DNA of 64,000 nucleotides from CAZHRC01 sp964533865 (GCA_964533865.1 CAZHRC010000012.1:1-64000), one strand, 5' to 3'; counted from the first letter of the stretch, positions 26,691 through 36,655 are shown. Notes: generated by a model from the sequence alone, not told the origin. Translations and numbers: made by a program.

Positions 26691-28004
26691 ATGAAAATCT
26701 TAATCACATCGGATTGGTATTCGCCATCGGTGAACGGTGTCGTTACCTCTGTTCTCAATTTAGTCGATGTCTTACAAAAAATGAACCACGACGTTCGCGT
26801 CTTAACCCTATCTAAATCCAATAAGTCACATATTGATGACCACGTTTACTACATTCGCTCGGTGGATATCAAAGTCTACCCCGACGTGCGAGGAACGATT
26901 CCCATCACCAGTGGCGCCATCCAAAAACTCGTCGACTGGGAACCCGATATCATCCATAGCCAATGTGAATTTTTCACTTATAGTTTTGCGCTCCACATCT
27001 CCAACATGACCGGCGCGCCAATCGTCCACACCTACCACACCATGTACGAACACTACGTGCGCTATTTGCTCAAAAGCGAACGGCTCTCAACCAAGTGGGT
27101 GTCTCCGATGATGCGGATGCGTTTGAAGCGGGCAAAGGCGATTATCGTCCCCACCTCAAAGGTGCGTCGCAGTTTAGAAGCCGCCGACATGGATACGCCG
27201 CTCTACACCATTCCCACTGGGCTCGACCTTTCTGCATTTGACCGAATCTTGACCCCTGAGGAAAAGCTCGCCTTACGCGATCGCTACAACATCCCCCACG
27301 ACGTCAAGATCCTCGGCAACCTCGGCCGTATCGGCAAAGAAAAGAACGTCGATGAACTGGTGGACAATTTCCTATTACTTCGCGAAACCCACCCCAAAAC
27401 CGTGTTGCTTATGGTTGGTTTTGGACCTTATATTGAAACGCTTCAAGCTCGCATCGAGGCATTGGGCGCCTCTGAGCACATTATCTTCACCGGCAAGGTT
27501 AAACCTTCAGAAGTCAGCCAATACTACCAACTCTTTGACGTTTTCGTATCCGCGTCCCAAAGCGAAACCCAAGGCCTCACCTACATCGAAGCCTTAGCCA
27601 GCGGCACCTGTGAAGTGTCTCGTGAGGACGACTGTTTGGTGGATGTGATCATCGAAGGGTTTAACGGATACACCTATCGTACCCAAGAGGAGTTTCTCGA
27701 GTACACCCGCAAGATTTTAGATGACGAAGCCTTCCAACGGGAACTTTCAAAAAACGCTAGAGAGACGAGAGATCGTTTTAGCAAAGAGAACTTTGGAAAA
27801 GCCGTCTACGACGTCTACAAAAAAGTCCTCGAAGAAGACGTTGAACCCAAACGCTTAATCACTCGGGTTTATCGAATGACCAAACCCATACGCACCACCT
27901 TTAAAGTTATCCAAAAGGATACGCTGATCAATTCTAAGAAAGTGTTAAAAACCATTGGCATACCGGTGGACGTCGACGAAAAAGAGGAAGAAGTCAGTAA
28001 ATAG
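26691..28004 (+). CDS. 1,2-diacylglycerol 3-alpha-glucosyltransferase-like GT4 enzyme
   Basis: A 437-aa GT4 enzyme that probably transfers glucose from UDP-glucose to diacylglycerol, making the first glycolipid of membrane/lipoteichoic acid anchors. MKILITSDWYSPSVNGVVTS start, HTYHTMYEHYVRY acceptor-loop, E-x7-E-like region SETQGLTYIEALASGT. A basic C-terminal extension (about residues 385-425) could bind anionic lipids. ATG at 26691 follows GGAGG; the frame extends 14 codons upstream without an RBS. Second gene of the pair. Confidence 0.88.
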   Translation: MKILITSDWYSPSVNGVVTSVLNLVDVLQKMNHDVRVLTLSKSNKSHIDDHVYYIRSVDIKVYPDVRGTIPITSGAIQKLVDWEPDIIHSQCEFFTYSFALHISNMTGAPIVHTYHTMYEHYVRYLLKSERLSTKWVSPMMRMRLKRAKAIIVPTSKVRRSLEAADMDTPLYTIPTGLDLSAFDRILTPEEKLALRDRYNIPHDVKILGNLGRIGKEKNVDELVDNFLLLRETHPKTVLLMVGFGPYIETLQARIEALGASEHIIFTGKVKPSEVSQYYQLFDVFVSASQSETQGLTYIEALASGTCEVSREDDCLVDVIIEGFNGYTYRTQEEFLEYTRKILDDEAFQRELSKNARETRDRFSKENFGKAVYDVYKKVLEEDVEPKRLITRVYRMTKPIRTTFKVIQKDTLINSKKVLKTIGIPVDVDEKEEEVSK

Positions 28005-28005
28005 C

Positions 28006-28047
28006 AAAAACGGGACCATTCAGAGGTTATCTGAAGGTCCCGTTTTC
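28006..28047. terminator. Bidirectional terminator
   Basis: ACGGGACC (28010-28017) / GGTCCCGT (28036-28043) with an inner TCAG/CTGA pairing; TTTT on plus, TTTTTG on minus. Ends the glycosyltransferase operon and the lon-engB operon. Confidence 0.88.
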
Positions 28048-28643
28048 TATTGTTCCTCGGGTTGAACCAGAGTTTCGATGCGCTCCAATATGGCTTCTCT
28101 GTTATATTTGTTCGCCGCAGAGAAGGGCATGATGAGATGGCGATCGGAAATGTCCAAAGTTTTTGCGATGACACTCACGTATTGGTGAATCTTTGTCCTT
28201 GCGAGCTTATCGACTTTAGTCGCGATGACGTAGCCAGTAAAGCCGTAAGAAAGGATCCAATTATACATTTGTATATCTTGTGTGGTCGGCTTGTGGCGAC
28301 TATCCACCACCAGCACCACCTCTCTCAAGTTGTCCCGGTTTTGTAAATAGGTGTCAATAATCGTCGACCATTGGTCCTTTGCGCTGCGCGACACCGCCGC
28401 ATAGCCGTAGCCGGGCAAGTCGACGAGTCGAAAAGCCTCGTTGACGTTGTAGAAGTTGACCGTACGGGTTTTTCCCGGTTTGCCACTGGTATAGGCCAAG
28501 TTTTTCCGGTTGAGCACGCCGTTGATAAAGGAAGACTTGCCCACATTGGAACGCCCGGCAAAGGCGATTTCAGGTAAGGATTCGTCGGGGTACTGGGAGA
28601 GAATGGCAGCAATCTGCTCCAAACGACTGGTTTTTATGATCAT
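28047..28643 (-). CDS. engB: Ribosome biogenesis GTPase EngB (YsxC/YihA)
   Basis: A 198-aa essential GTPase for 50S subunit assembly: G1 AGRSNVGKSS, G2 GKTRTVNFY, G3 DLPGYGYA, G4 TKVDK. ATG overlaps the lon stop by 4 bp (ATGA), the usual lon-engB coupling in Firmicutes. Confidence 0.97.
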   Translation of the reverse strand: MIIKTSRLEQIAAILSQYPDESLPEIAFAGRSNVGKSSFINGVLNRKNLAYTSGKPGKTRTVNFYNVNEAFRLVDLPGYGYAAVSRSAKDQWSTIIDTYLQNRDNLREVVLVVDSRHKPTTQDIQMYNWILSYGFTGYVIATKVDKLARTKIHQYVSVIAKTLDISDRHLIMPFSAANKYNREAILERIETLVQPEEQ

Positions 28644-30979
28644 TGGTCTTTTACCAGCGCCAGATCGAGCACTTCCCGCACGTGTGAAACAAATTCAAAA
28701 TGGATGCCTCTCTTGATACTCACTGGAATATCGTCGAGATCCCTTTCGTTTTCCACTGGCAAAATAATGTTCTTTATCCCATAGCGGTTGGCCGCTAAAA
28801 CTTTTTCTTTAACGCCACCAATAGGTAGAACTCTTCCGCGTATAGTGACTTCGCCAGTCATAGCGAGATCACAGCGAATTTTCTGGCCGGTGAGAGCTGA
28901 GACGACAGACGTCGTCATCGCCACCCCAGCCGAAGGGCCGTCTTTTGGCACCGCTCCTTCTGGAATGTGGATGTGGATGTCTTTCTTCTCGTGGAAATCG
29001 CCGCTGACCCCGAGATTTGCCGATTCCGATCGAATATAAGAAATCGCCGCCATTGCGGATTCTTTCATCACATCGCCAAGAGATCCGGTGAGTTGTACCT
29101 TGCCGCTGCCATCCATAATATTGGTTTCGATGGTGAGGATTTCGCCGCCGACTTCCGTCCACGCTAAACCCGTCACCACTCCTACCGTATCTTCGGTGGG
29201 TCGATTGTCGTCGAGGATTTTCTCTCTACCCAAGTACTTTGTGAGGGTGCCTTTTGTGATGCGCACAGAAGCGACCCCTTCTTCGACGATGCGCTTGGCG
29301 ACTTTGCGGTGTATTTTTGCCAAAGAACGCTCCAGGTTGCGTACGCCTGCTTCGCGGGTGTAGTTTTGGATGATCTTGTAGATTCCCTCGTCAGAGATGG
29401 TGCACTGCTCAGGCGCTATGCCATGCAAAGCTAGTTGTTTTGGCCACAGGTGACGCTTAGCAATGTGAAACTTCTCCTCCTCGGTGTAGCCGGCTATGGT
29501 GATGACTTCCATACGGTCTCGAAGGGCTGCTGGTATGGCTTGTACAGAGTTTGCCGTAGTCACAAACATGACTTGAGACAAATCAAAAGGAATTTCGATA
29601 AAGTGATCGATAAAGTCGCTGTTTTGAGCAGGGTCCAAGACTTCAAGTAAGGCAGAGGACGGATCGCCTCTATAGTCGCTGCCGAGTTTATCCACTTCGT
29701 CAAAGAGGAACACTGGATTTTGAGAACCGGCTTTACTCATCAACACGATGATCCGACCTGGCATGGCGCCAATATAGGTTTTGCGATGGCCGCGAATTTC
29801 CGCTTCGTCGCGCACACCGCCAAGTCGCATACTGACAAAGTTTCGTTGTAGGGACTGAGCCACTGATTTGACAATGGAGGTTTTTCCAACCCCTGGCGGC
29901 CCGACTAAACAGAGTATGGAGCCTTTTTGGTCCTTTTTGAGGCGGCGCACCGCCATAAATTCCAAAACCCGCTCTTTGACATCTTTTAAACCGTAGTGAT
30001 CTTGATCCAGGACCTTTCGAGCGTTTTTAATGTCGATGTCCTCATCGGTGTAGACGCCCCACGGCAGGTCAAGACAGTAGTCGAGATAGGTGCGGATCAC
30101 GTTGATTTCTGGCGATCCTGGCGAGGCATAACGGAGACGATTAGCCTCTTTGAGTACATGCTCCTTGGATTCTTCAGGCATTTTGGAGTTTTTCACCCGT
30201 TCAATGTACTCTTCGATGAACGACTCTTCTTCCATCCCATCTTCGCCAAGCTCGGTTTTTATCGCTTGAAGCTGTTCTCTCAAGTAATATTCTTTTTGAG
30301 ATTTATTGATGTTTTTGCGTACTTTTTGGTTGATATTTTCTTCGATTTTCGCCAATTCAATTTCGTTGCGCAATATGCTGTGAACCGACTCTAAGCGTTG
30401 GTACACGTCGAACTCGGCGAGTATTCTGTAGTGTTCTTCTTGTTTGAGCTGCATATAGGACACGATCACATCGGCAAGTCTACCTGGATCGTCTATGTCC
30501 ATTAACGAAAAAATGACTTCTTTCGATATTTGCGAGTTTAAACTGACAAATTCTTGAACGTCCATGAGCACTAAGCGCATAACCGCTTCCAATTTGTCAT
30601 CCATGACCACCTGGTCTGCTTGATAGTCGTATTCTGTGACTTCCCCTTCAAAAAAGGGCTTTTCCGAGGTGATCTTGTCGATTTTTACGCGACTTTCCCC
30701 TTCGACTAACACGCGGATATTGCCATTGGGCAGTTTGAACGTCTGTTTGATCACCGCTAAGGTACCGATCTCGTAGAGTTCGTCAATGGTCGGTTCTTCC
30801 ACTTGATAGTCTTTTTGTGAGACGAGCACCACCTTAGAATCCCTCAACAGCGCTTCATCCAACGCTTTAACTGACATTTCGCGGCCAGCGTCAAAGTGGA
30901 TGACCATATGAGGAAACACCCACATGCCTCTCAAGGGGACTATTGGTCTCAAGGTTGTTTTTTCGTTGTAAATTTCCAT
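28640..30979 (-). CDS. lon: ATP-dependent protease Lon
   Basis: A 779-aa AAA+ serine protease degrading misfolded and regulatory proteins. N-terminal substrate domain (RPIVPLRGMWVFPHMVIHF), Walker A VGPPGVGKTS, Walker B FLFDEVDKLG, proteolytic Ser in KDGPSAGVAM and Lys in GGVKEKVLAAN. AAGGAGGG lies before the ATG at 30979; 22 upstream codons in frame are not used. Downstream of clpX in the tig-clpP-clpX-lon-engB block. Confidence 0.98.
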   Translation of the reverse strand: MEIYNEKTTLRPIVPLRGMWVFPHMVIHFDAGREMSVKALDEALLRDSKVVLVSQKDYQVEEPTIDELYEIGTLAVIKQTFKLPNGNIRVLVEGESRVKIDKITSEKPFFEGEVTEYDYQADQVVMDDKLEAVMRLVLMDVQEFVSLNSQISKEVIFSLMDIDDPGRLADVIVSYMQLKQEEHYRILAEFDVYQRLESVHSILRNEIELAKIEENINQKVRKNINKSQKEYYLREQLQAIKTELGEDGMEEESFIEEYIERVKNSKMPEESKEHVLKEANRLRYASPGSPEINVIRTYLDYCLDLPWGVYTDEDIDIKNARKVLDQDHYGLKDVKERVLEFMAVRRLKKDQKGSILCLVGPPGVGKTSIVKSVAQSLQRNFVSMRLGGVRDEAEIRGHRKTYIGAMPGRIIVLMSKAGSQNPVFLFDEVDKLGSDYRGDPSSALLEVLDPAQNSDFIDHFIEIPFDLSQVMFVTTANSVQAIPAALRDRMEVITIAGYTEEEKFHIAKRHLWPKQLALHGIAPEQCTISDEGIYKIIQNYTREAGVRNLERSLAKIHRKVAKRIVEEGVASVRITKGTLTKYLGREKILDDNRPTEDTVGVVTGLAWTEVGGEILTIETNIMDGSGKVQLTGSLGDVMKESAMAAISYIRSESANLGVSGDFHEKKDIHIHIPEGAVPKDGPSAGVAMTTSVVSALTGQKIRCDLAMTGEVTIRGRVLPIGGVKEKVLAANRYGIKNIILPVENERDLDDIPVSIKRGIHFEFVSHVREVLDLALVKDQ

Positions 30980-31043
30980 CCAACCCTCCTTCTGTCTGCG
31001 AAAACATAGCATCCATCGCTGTGGAGATAACGCCACATACCAC

Positions 31044-31078
31044 ATAGGGAGGAGCCCTGGTGGATGGCTCCTCCCTAT
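31044..31078 (-). other. Very strong hairpin between clpX and lon
   Basis: A perfect 13-bp stem, ATAGGGAGGAGCC (31044-31056) with GGCTCCTCCCTAT (31066-31078), and a 9-nt loop. No T-run follows on either strand, so it is not a classical terminator; a processing, RNA-stabilising or partial-attenuation element is likely. Confidence 0.7.
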
Positions 31079-31093
31079 TGCGCGCCTCTTAGT

Positions 31094-32359
31094 TTAGGAG
31101 ACGGATTCGCTCTCGTTTTCTGTTTCTATAGCTTTGCGTTCTCTGATGACCAGTGTAGGCGCCGTGCCCTTTTCCACAGTGTCCAGAGTGATAATACACT
31201 TTTCTACGTCGGTCCGCGATGGGATTTCAAACATGATATCCATCAACAACTCTTCTAAAATCGAGCGTAGACCGCGAGCACCTGTTTTTCTATCGTACGC
31301 TTTTTTTGCGATTGCCTTTAACGCGCTCTCTTCAAAGATCAATTCCACTTCGTCGAGTTTAAACAGGGTTTCATACTGTTTGGTCAACGCGTTTTTGGGT
31401 TCGGTCAATATGCGTACCAAGGAGTTTTCATCCAACTCTTCCAAGGTGACCAGCACTGGGACTCGCCCGACAAATTCAGGGATCAAGCCGTACTTTAACA
31501 AGTCTTCTGGGATGATATCCTTGAGTAGATCGCCGATGTTTTCATTTTTGCGATCGACGATTTCTGCACCAAATCCCATGGTCTTTGTCTCTTTGCGAGC
31601 GGCAACCATTTTGTCGATACCTTCAAATGCTCCTCCAACAATGAATAAAATGTTGGTGGTGTCCACTTGAATGTACTCTTGGTGTGGATGTTTTCTCCCC
31701 CCTTGTGGTGGGACGTTTGCCACGGTGCCTTCGATGAGTTTCAAAAGGGCTTGTTGGACGCCTTCGCCACTCACATCGCGGGTGATGGAAGGGTTAGAGG
31801 ATTTGCGGGTGATCTTATCTATTTCATCGATGTAGATAATCCCTTTTTCTGCCCTTTCCACGTCGTAGTCCGCCGCTTGCACCAACTTTAAGATGATGTT
31901 TTCCACATCCTCTCCGACATAACCGGCTTCGGTAAGCGAGGTCGCATCGGCGATGGCAAAGGGCACATCTAGAATTTTGGCCAAGGTTTGAGCCATTAAG
32001 GTCTTGCCTGAGCCTGTAGGACCGACCAACATGATATTGCTCTTTTGCAATTCCACATCATCGATTCCCGTGTGGCCAATTCTCTTATAATGATTGTAAA
32101 CAGCCACCGCCAGTGCGCGTTTGCCGTATTCTTGTTGTATCACGTACTCATCGAGTATTTTTTTGATTTCAGCAGGCTTTGGCAAATCCTCAGATCGCAT
32201 TTCGCCAATCACTTGCTCCTCTTCTTCGATGATATCCAAGCAGAGGTGAATGCACTCGTTGCAAATATACACATCCGGCCCTGCAATTATGCGTTGGACC
32301 TGATCTGCCGTCTTGCCGCAGAAAGAGCAGTGAATCTCTTTTGGTTCGTATTTTGACAT
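31094..32359 (-). CDS. clpX: ATP-dependent Clp protease ATP-binding subunit ClpX
   Basis: A 421-aa AAA+ unfoldase for ClpP. N-terminal C4 zinc finger (CSFCGK ... CNECI), Walker A GPTGSGKT, Walker B IIYIDEIDK, ClpP-contact IGF-like loop and sensor 2 TGARGLRSI. RBS GGAGAG. Between clpP (12 bp upstream) and lon. Confidence 0.98.
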   Translation of the reverse strand: MSKYEPKEIHCSFCGKTADQVQRIIAGPDVYICNECIHLCLDIIEEEEQVIGEMRSEDLPKPAEIKKILDEYVIQQEYGKRALAVAVYNHYKRIGHTGIDDVELQKSNIMLVGPTGSGKTLMAQTLAKILDVPFAIADATSLTEAGYVGEDVENIILKLVQAADYDVERAEKGIIYIDEIDKITRKSSNPSITRDVSGEGVQQALLKLIEGTVANVPPQGGRKHPHQEYIQVDTTNILFIVGGAFEGIDKMVAARKETKTMGFGAEIVDRKNENIGDLLKDIIPEDLLKYGLIPEFVGRVPVLVTLEELDENSLVRILTEPKNALTKQYETLFKLDEVELIFEESALKAIAKKAYDRKTGARGLRSILEELLMDIMFEIPSRTDVEKCIITLDTVEKGTAPTLVIRERKAIETENESESVS

Positions 32360-32370
32360 TAGCTCTCCTT

Positions 32371-32955
32371 CTACTTCGCTTGAGTGATGACCTCGTCGAT
32401 GATGCCGTAAGCTTTCGCTTCTTCTGCCGTCATATAAAAATCACGGTCGGTATCTTTTTGGATCTTTCTCAAGGTTTGTCCTGTTTTCTCCGCCAAGATT
32501 TTGTTGATGACTTCGCGCACTTTCAAAATTTTATCCGCTTGAATGCGAATATCTTCCGCTTGGCCTTGGGCACCGCCCAATGGCTGATGGATCATAATAT
32601 CGGAGTTGGGAAGGGAAAATCTCTTTCCTTTTGTCCCAGCCGCCAACAAAAATGCACCCATGCTCGCTGCTTGACCGATGCAAATCGTCGATACGTCGGG
32701 TTTGATGTATTGCATAGTGTCGTATATGGCCATCCCCGCGCTTACGGAGCCGCCTGGAGAATTGATATAGATTTGAACGTCTTTGGTGGGATCTTCAGAT
32801 TCCAAAAACAAAAGTTGCGCGACGATCAGGTCGCCTGTGACGTTGTTCACTTCTCCGCTCAAGAAAATAATACGTTCTTTAAGCAGTCGCGAATAAATAT
32901 CATATGAGCGTTCACCACGGTTGGTTTGCTCGACGACTACTGGTACATAAGCCAT
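32371..32955 (-). CDS. clpP: ATP-dependent Clp protease proteolytic subunit ClpP
   Basis: A 194-aa serine protease chamber subunit. Catalytic Ser in GQAASMGAFLL, His in IMIHQPLGG, Asp in KDTDRDFYM. ATG at 32955 has AGGAGG 5 nt upstream and matches the family start (MAYVPVVVEQTNRGERSYD); the in-frame ATG six codons earlier lacks an RBS. Downstream of tig. Confidence 0.98.
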   Translation of the reverse strand: MAYVPVVVEQTNRGERSYDIYSRLLKERIIFLSGEVNNVTGDLIVAQLLFLESEDPTKDVQIYINSPGGSVSAGMAIYDTMQYIKPDVSTICIGQAASMGAFLLAAGTKGKRFSLPNSDIMIHQPLGGAQGQAEDIRIQADKILKVREVINKILAEKTGQTLRKIQKDTDRDFYMTAEEAKAYGIIDEVITQAK

Positions 32956-32979
32956 TGTTGCCTCCTTGCTCATGCCTGT

Positions 32980-34323
32980 TTAGGCTTGGTCCTCCGAGTG
33001 GTTCGGAGTCTCTTCTTCGGCATCCTCGCTCTTTTCAACGAAACGGACGCCTTCAACCAATAATTGCAGTGCTTTTCTGCGTTTAATGGTGTCTACAATA
33101 AATGTGATATCCCCGGAACGGATATCTTCGATGAATTTTTCTTGGTTCTTGGGGCTATATTGTTCTGCGATTTCTTTGAGTTCATTGTCCACGTCTTCAT
33201 CAGAAGCTTCGATGTTTTCCGCCGCTACGAGGGCATCGATGACGAGATCCCCTTTGACGCGACTTTCAGAAGACTCTTGGAATTGTTCACGTGCTTGTTC
33301 GACTGTGGATCCCGTGTATTGCATATAAGTGTCTAAAGTCAGACCCATTTGACTCAATTGGCGTTCAAAATCCTTCATTTCATTGTTGATTTGGTGTTCT
33401 ACCATGACTTTAGGTGCATTGACTTCGGAAATCTCGATGAGTTTGTGTACGGCTCTATTTTCCGTATCCGCCTTTTCGCGATCGTCCATCTTCTTTTGTA
33501 GATTGGCGCGTAGGTCGTTTTTGTATTCGTCAAGGGTGTCGAATTCTGAAATATCTTTTGCAAATTCATCGTCTAACGCCGGTAACTCTTTGCGCTTTAT
33601 CCCTTTGATCGTGACGTTAAACACAGCTGGCGCGCCGGCGAGCTCTTCTTGATGGTAGTCTTCTGGGAAGGTGACATGAACGTCAAAGTTCTCTTGTGCA
33701 TTCTTACCCACTAATTGATCTTCAAATCCTGGGATAAAGGTGTTGGAACCCACTTCGATGTTGTAATCTTCACTCGTTCCACCTTCAAAAGCTTCGCCAT
33801 TGACCGTTCCAGCAAAATCGATGGTGAGCATATCTCCATTTTCTACAGCACGATCTTCGATAGTCACCATTCTTGAGTTGGCTTCACGCGCTTTTTCCAC
33901 TTCGCGTTCGACGTCTTCATCGGATACGGAGAAGTCCATTTTGACCAATTCGATGTTTTTATAGTCTCCAAGGACTGGAATTGGACGGGTTTCAACTTCA
34001 AATTTCACTTGAAGCGGCTTGTCTTTTTCGATTTCATCCACGTCCACTGAAGGTTGGTCGATGGGATCGAGTTTCAAGTCATCTACCGCTACGTCGTAGG
34101 CTTCAGGCAGACAATAGTTGATGGCATCGTCATAGAAAATTTCCTGACCATAGTTTGCTTCGATGATTTTACGTGGTGCTTTTCCTTTTCTAAAGCCTGG
34201 TATATTTATGCTTCCACGATTTCTAAGGTAAGCTTTTTGAATAGCCTCCTCAAATGTCTCGTATGGAATTTCCACTGTGAATATTGCTTTGTCGTTATCG
34301 TGTGATACTAATACTGCGCTCAT
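32980..34323 (-). CDS. tig: Trigger factor
   Basis: A 447-aa ribosome-bound chaperone and peptidyl-prolyl isomerase. N-terminal ribosome-binding signature GFRKGKAPRK, FKBP domain (GDMLTIDFAGTVNGEAFEGG), C-terminal helical arms and an acidic tail. ATG at 34323 with AGGGGGA; homologous start SAVLVSHDNDKAIFTVEIP. First gene of the tig-clpP-clpX-lon-engB block. Confidence 0.98.
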   Translation of the reverse strand: MSAVLVSHDNDKAIFTVEIPYETFEEAIQKAYLRNRGSINIPGFRKGKAPRKIIEANYGQEIFYDDAINYCLPEAYDVAVDDLKLDPIDQPSVDVDEIEKDKPLQVKFEVETRPIPVLGDYKNIELVKMDFSVSDEDVEREVEKAREANSRMVTIEDRAVENGDMLTIDFAGTVNGEAFEGGTSEDYNIEVGSNTFIPGFEDQLVGKNAQENFDVHVTFPEDYHQEELAGAPAVFNVTIKGIKRKELPALDDEFAKDISEFDTLDEYKNDLRANLQKKMDDREKADTENRAVHKLIEISEVNAPKVMVEHQINNEMKDFERQLSQMGLTLDTYMQYTGSTVEQAREQFQESSESRVKGDLVIDALVAAENIEASDEDVDNELKEIAEQYSPKNQEKFIEDIRSGDITFIVDTIKRRKALQLLVEGVRFVEKSEDAEEETPNHSEDQA

Positions 34324-34358
34324 ACTGTTCCCCCTAATTAATGTTCTCATATCTTTTA

Positions 34359-34387
34359 ATTATAGCATAGAGTGGCGCTCTTAAACA
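34359..34387 (-). promoter_or_regulatory. tig-clpPX promoter
   Basis: Minus strand extended -10 TGCTATAAT (TATAAT at 34359-34364) with a -35-like TGTTTA at 34382-34387, spacer 17 bp. No CtsR or CIRCE box was recognised nearby. Confidence 0.65.
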
Positions 34388-34425
34388 ACCCATCCCCTTG
34401 CTTCTTTCTATTCTGCCACAGTTTT

Positions 34426-34455
34426 AAGGAGGCTTTGTCAAAGACCAGCCTCCTT
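34426..34455 (-). terminator. Terminator of the cda operon
   Basis: AAGGAGGCT / AGCCTCCTT stem, 12-nt loop, just beyond the degV stop; the T tract (TTAAAA) is weak. Confidence 0.6.
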
Positions 34456-34468
34456 TGCATGCGAATCC

Positions 34469-35299
34469 TTAAAAGGATACGATGATTCCCCCGTCATTTG
34501 CGTAAACCGTCGACAACCCTCTGGTTTCCACAACGTGTACCGAACGAAACTCATATCGAGACAAAATACTGTTTTTAATCTCCTCTGCTCGTTTTGGCGC
34601 ATTGCAGTGGGAAATGATTAAATCCCGTTCCTTTTGGTCCTTGGACTCTTCGCCGATGACTTCGACCAAGCGTTTCAAGGCGGTTTTAATCCCTCGCGTT
34701 TTTTCCAAAACGATAATATCTCCGTCTTCAGCGGCGCACAGTGGCTTGATGGACAAGGCTTGTGCCAACATCCCTGCCACTTTCGACATCCGCCCATTCT
34801 TGACCAGGTTATCCAAGGACTCGAGCACGAAAAAAGTCTTCATATTGTCGCGGAAGTGTTCGATCGCTTCCACTAACTCTTCAAAGCCCAAATTGGCACT
34901 CATTAACTCTATGAGTTTCAACCCGATCAACGTTTCACCGCTGGAAGCGGATTTAGAGTCCACAACGTGAATCTTATTCAAAAACTTCTCTTCGATCATC
35001 GTCTTTGCCAGCATCGCATTGCTGTATGTGGCGCTGAGCTTCGACGAAATCGTCACCGAAAACACTTCCATCCCTTTCAGGTACGCGTTGAAGAAGTCAT
35101 TAGGCGAGGGCGCGGCGGTTTGCGGCGCTTTCGGATAAGCCTTCATCGCTTTTAAAAGTTCTGGAACGTTTAACGTCTCGTCATCTATAAAGTGCTGTTG
35201 CCCCACATCGATGTGAAAGGGCACCAATGTCGCTTGAATCTTGGACTGTAAATCGTCGTTTAGATCCAGCGAAGAATCGCCTACTATAATTGGTTTCAT
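34469..35299 (-). CDS. DegV family fatty-acid-binding protein
   Basis: A 276-aa DegV/FakB-like protein that binds a fatty acid for FakA kinase. Residues PIIVGDSSLDL at the start, the FSVTISSKLSATYSNA segment with the lipid-carboxylate Ser/Thr, and C-terminal GLSTVYANDGGIIVSF fit the family. Last gene of the cdaA-glmM operon, 8 bp after glmM. No fakA lies in the window. Confidence 0.9.
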   Translation of the reverse strand: MKPIIVGDSSLDLNDDLQSKIQATLVPFHIDVGQQHFIDDETLNVPELLKAMKAYPKAPQTAAPSPNDFFNAYLKGMEVFSVTISSKLSATYSNAMLAKTMIEEKFLNKIHVVDSKSASSGETLIGLKLIELMSANLGFEELVEAIEHFRDNMKTFFVLESLDNLVKNGRMSKVAGMLAQALSIKPLCAAEDGDIIVLEKTRGIKTALKRLVEVIGEESKDQKERDLIISHCNAPKRAEEIKNSILSRYEFRSVHVVETRGLSTVYANDGGIIVSF

Positions 35300-35307
35300 C
35301 GCGCCTC

Positions 35308-36654
35308 CTAAACGTTTAATCGGCTTTCTACAAGGTCTGCCAGAGCTCTCGCTTCCACTTCGAGTTCCTCTTGATTCTTGCCTTCGATCATGACGCGAAC
35401 GAGAGGTTCGGTGCCCGATGGGCGAATCAGCACCCGACCTTCGCCGTGGAACCGCTCTTCCAACGCGGAGATCGCCTCTTGGATCACCGGATCGTCGATG
35501 TAGTCGTGCTTTTTACCATTGGATACTTTGGCATTGATCAAGATTTGAGGATAAGTGACCATCAATTGATTGAGTTCGGACATTTTTTTGCCCGAAACCA
35601 CCATGGCTTCTGCCAGTTTCAAGGCTGTCATCATCCCATCACCAGTCGTGTTGTCATCGATGAAAATCACATGGCCCGATTGTTCGCCACCTAGAACATA
35701 GCCGCCAGCTACCATCTCCTCCAACACGTAACGATCTCCCACATTTGCCATGATTAGGTCGACACCGATGGTTTCCAAATAGCGAATCAGGCCGATATTG
35801 GTCATCACCGTACCTACCACCATATTGTTTGGTAGCTTGTTTTCGCGTTTCATCAAGGTTGCGCAAGCCGCTAAAATATGGTCGCCATCCATGACCTCCC
35901 CGAGTTCGTCAACGGCGATGACACGGTCTCCATCCCCATCAAAAGAGACGCCAAGGTCCGATTGCGTTTCAAGAACCAACTGACGGACTACTTCTGCATT
36001 TGTGGACCCACAATTGAGGTTGATATTCATGCCGTCAGGCTCGGTGTTGACAACCACCACTTCTGCTCCCAAGGAAGTGAAAAGTCTTTCCGCAAGGTGA
36101 TAAGTGGCGCCGTGACCACAGTCTACGGCGATTTTTACCCCTTTGAGCGAGGTGGAAATTCGGGATTTTAAAAAGTCCACATACATTTCGCCACCATCTT
36201 CATGGTGATCGTTGTTACCGATAGCTTCTTTCGTCGGGCGGTAGGCGATCTCATCGATACGGTCAATCCAGTCTTCGATTTCTTCTTCCACCTCATCGGG
36301 GAGTTTGTATCCTGTCGCGCTAAAAAGCTTGATTCCATTGTACTCGCCTGGGTTGTGGGACGCTGAAATCACCACTCCGCAACACCCCTTAAACTCCCGG
36401 GTCAAATGGGCCACAGCTGGCGTTGGAATGACTCCCAAGCATAAGGTGTCTAACCCACAAGACTGAAAACCGCTAGCTAACGCACTTTCGAGCATGTCAC
36501 CTGATTGTCTGGTGTCTTTCCCAATGAGAACTAGCTTGTTTTCGGCATCTTTTAGCAAATACCCCGCCGCTCTCCCGATTTTATACGCGAGTTCCGGCGT
36601 CAATTCGTCGTTAGCCACGCCTCGAACGCCATCTGTTCCAAAATATCTACCCAT
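35308..36654 (-). CDS. glmM: Phosphoglucosamine mutase
   Basis: Converts glucosamine-6-P to glucosamine-1-P for UDP-GlcNAc and peptidoglycan. The 448-aa protein has MGRYFGTDGVRGVAN, phosphoserine loop VISASHNPGEYNGIK, metal site DGDGDR and sugar/phosphate site RPSGTEPLVRVM. Downstream of cdaA-cdaR, as is general in Firmicutes, with cca inserted between. Known CdaA-GlmM contacts link c-di-AMP to wall synthesis. Confidence 0.98.
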   Translation of the reverse strand: MGRYFGTDGVRGVANDELTPELAYKIGRAAGYLLKDAENKLVLIGKDTRQSGDMLESALASGFQSCGLDTLCLGVIPTPAVAHLTREFKGCCGVVISASHNPGEYNGIKLFSATGYKLPDEVEEEIEDWIDRIDEIAYRPTKEAIGNNDHHEDGGEMYVDFLKSRISTSLKGVKIAVDCGHGATYHLAERLFTSLGAEVVVVNTEPDGMNINLNCGSTNAEVVRQLVLETQSDLGVSFDGDGDRVIAVDELGEVMDGDHILAACATLMKRENKLPNNMVVGTVMTNIGLIRYLETIGVDLIMANVGDRYVLEEMVAGGYVLGGEQSGHVIFIDDNTTGDGMMTALKLAEAMVVSGKKMSELNQLMVTYPQILINAKVSNGKKHDYIDDPVIQEAISALEERFHGEGRVLIRPSGTEPLVRVMIEGKNQEELEVEARALADLVESRLNV

Positions 36655-36655
36655 G

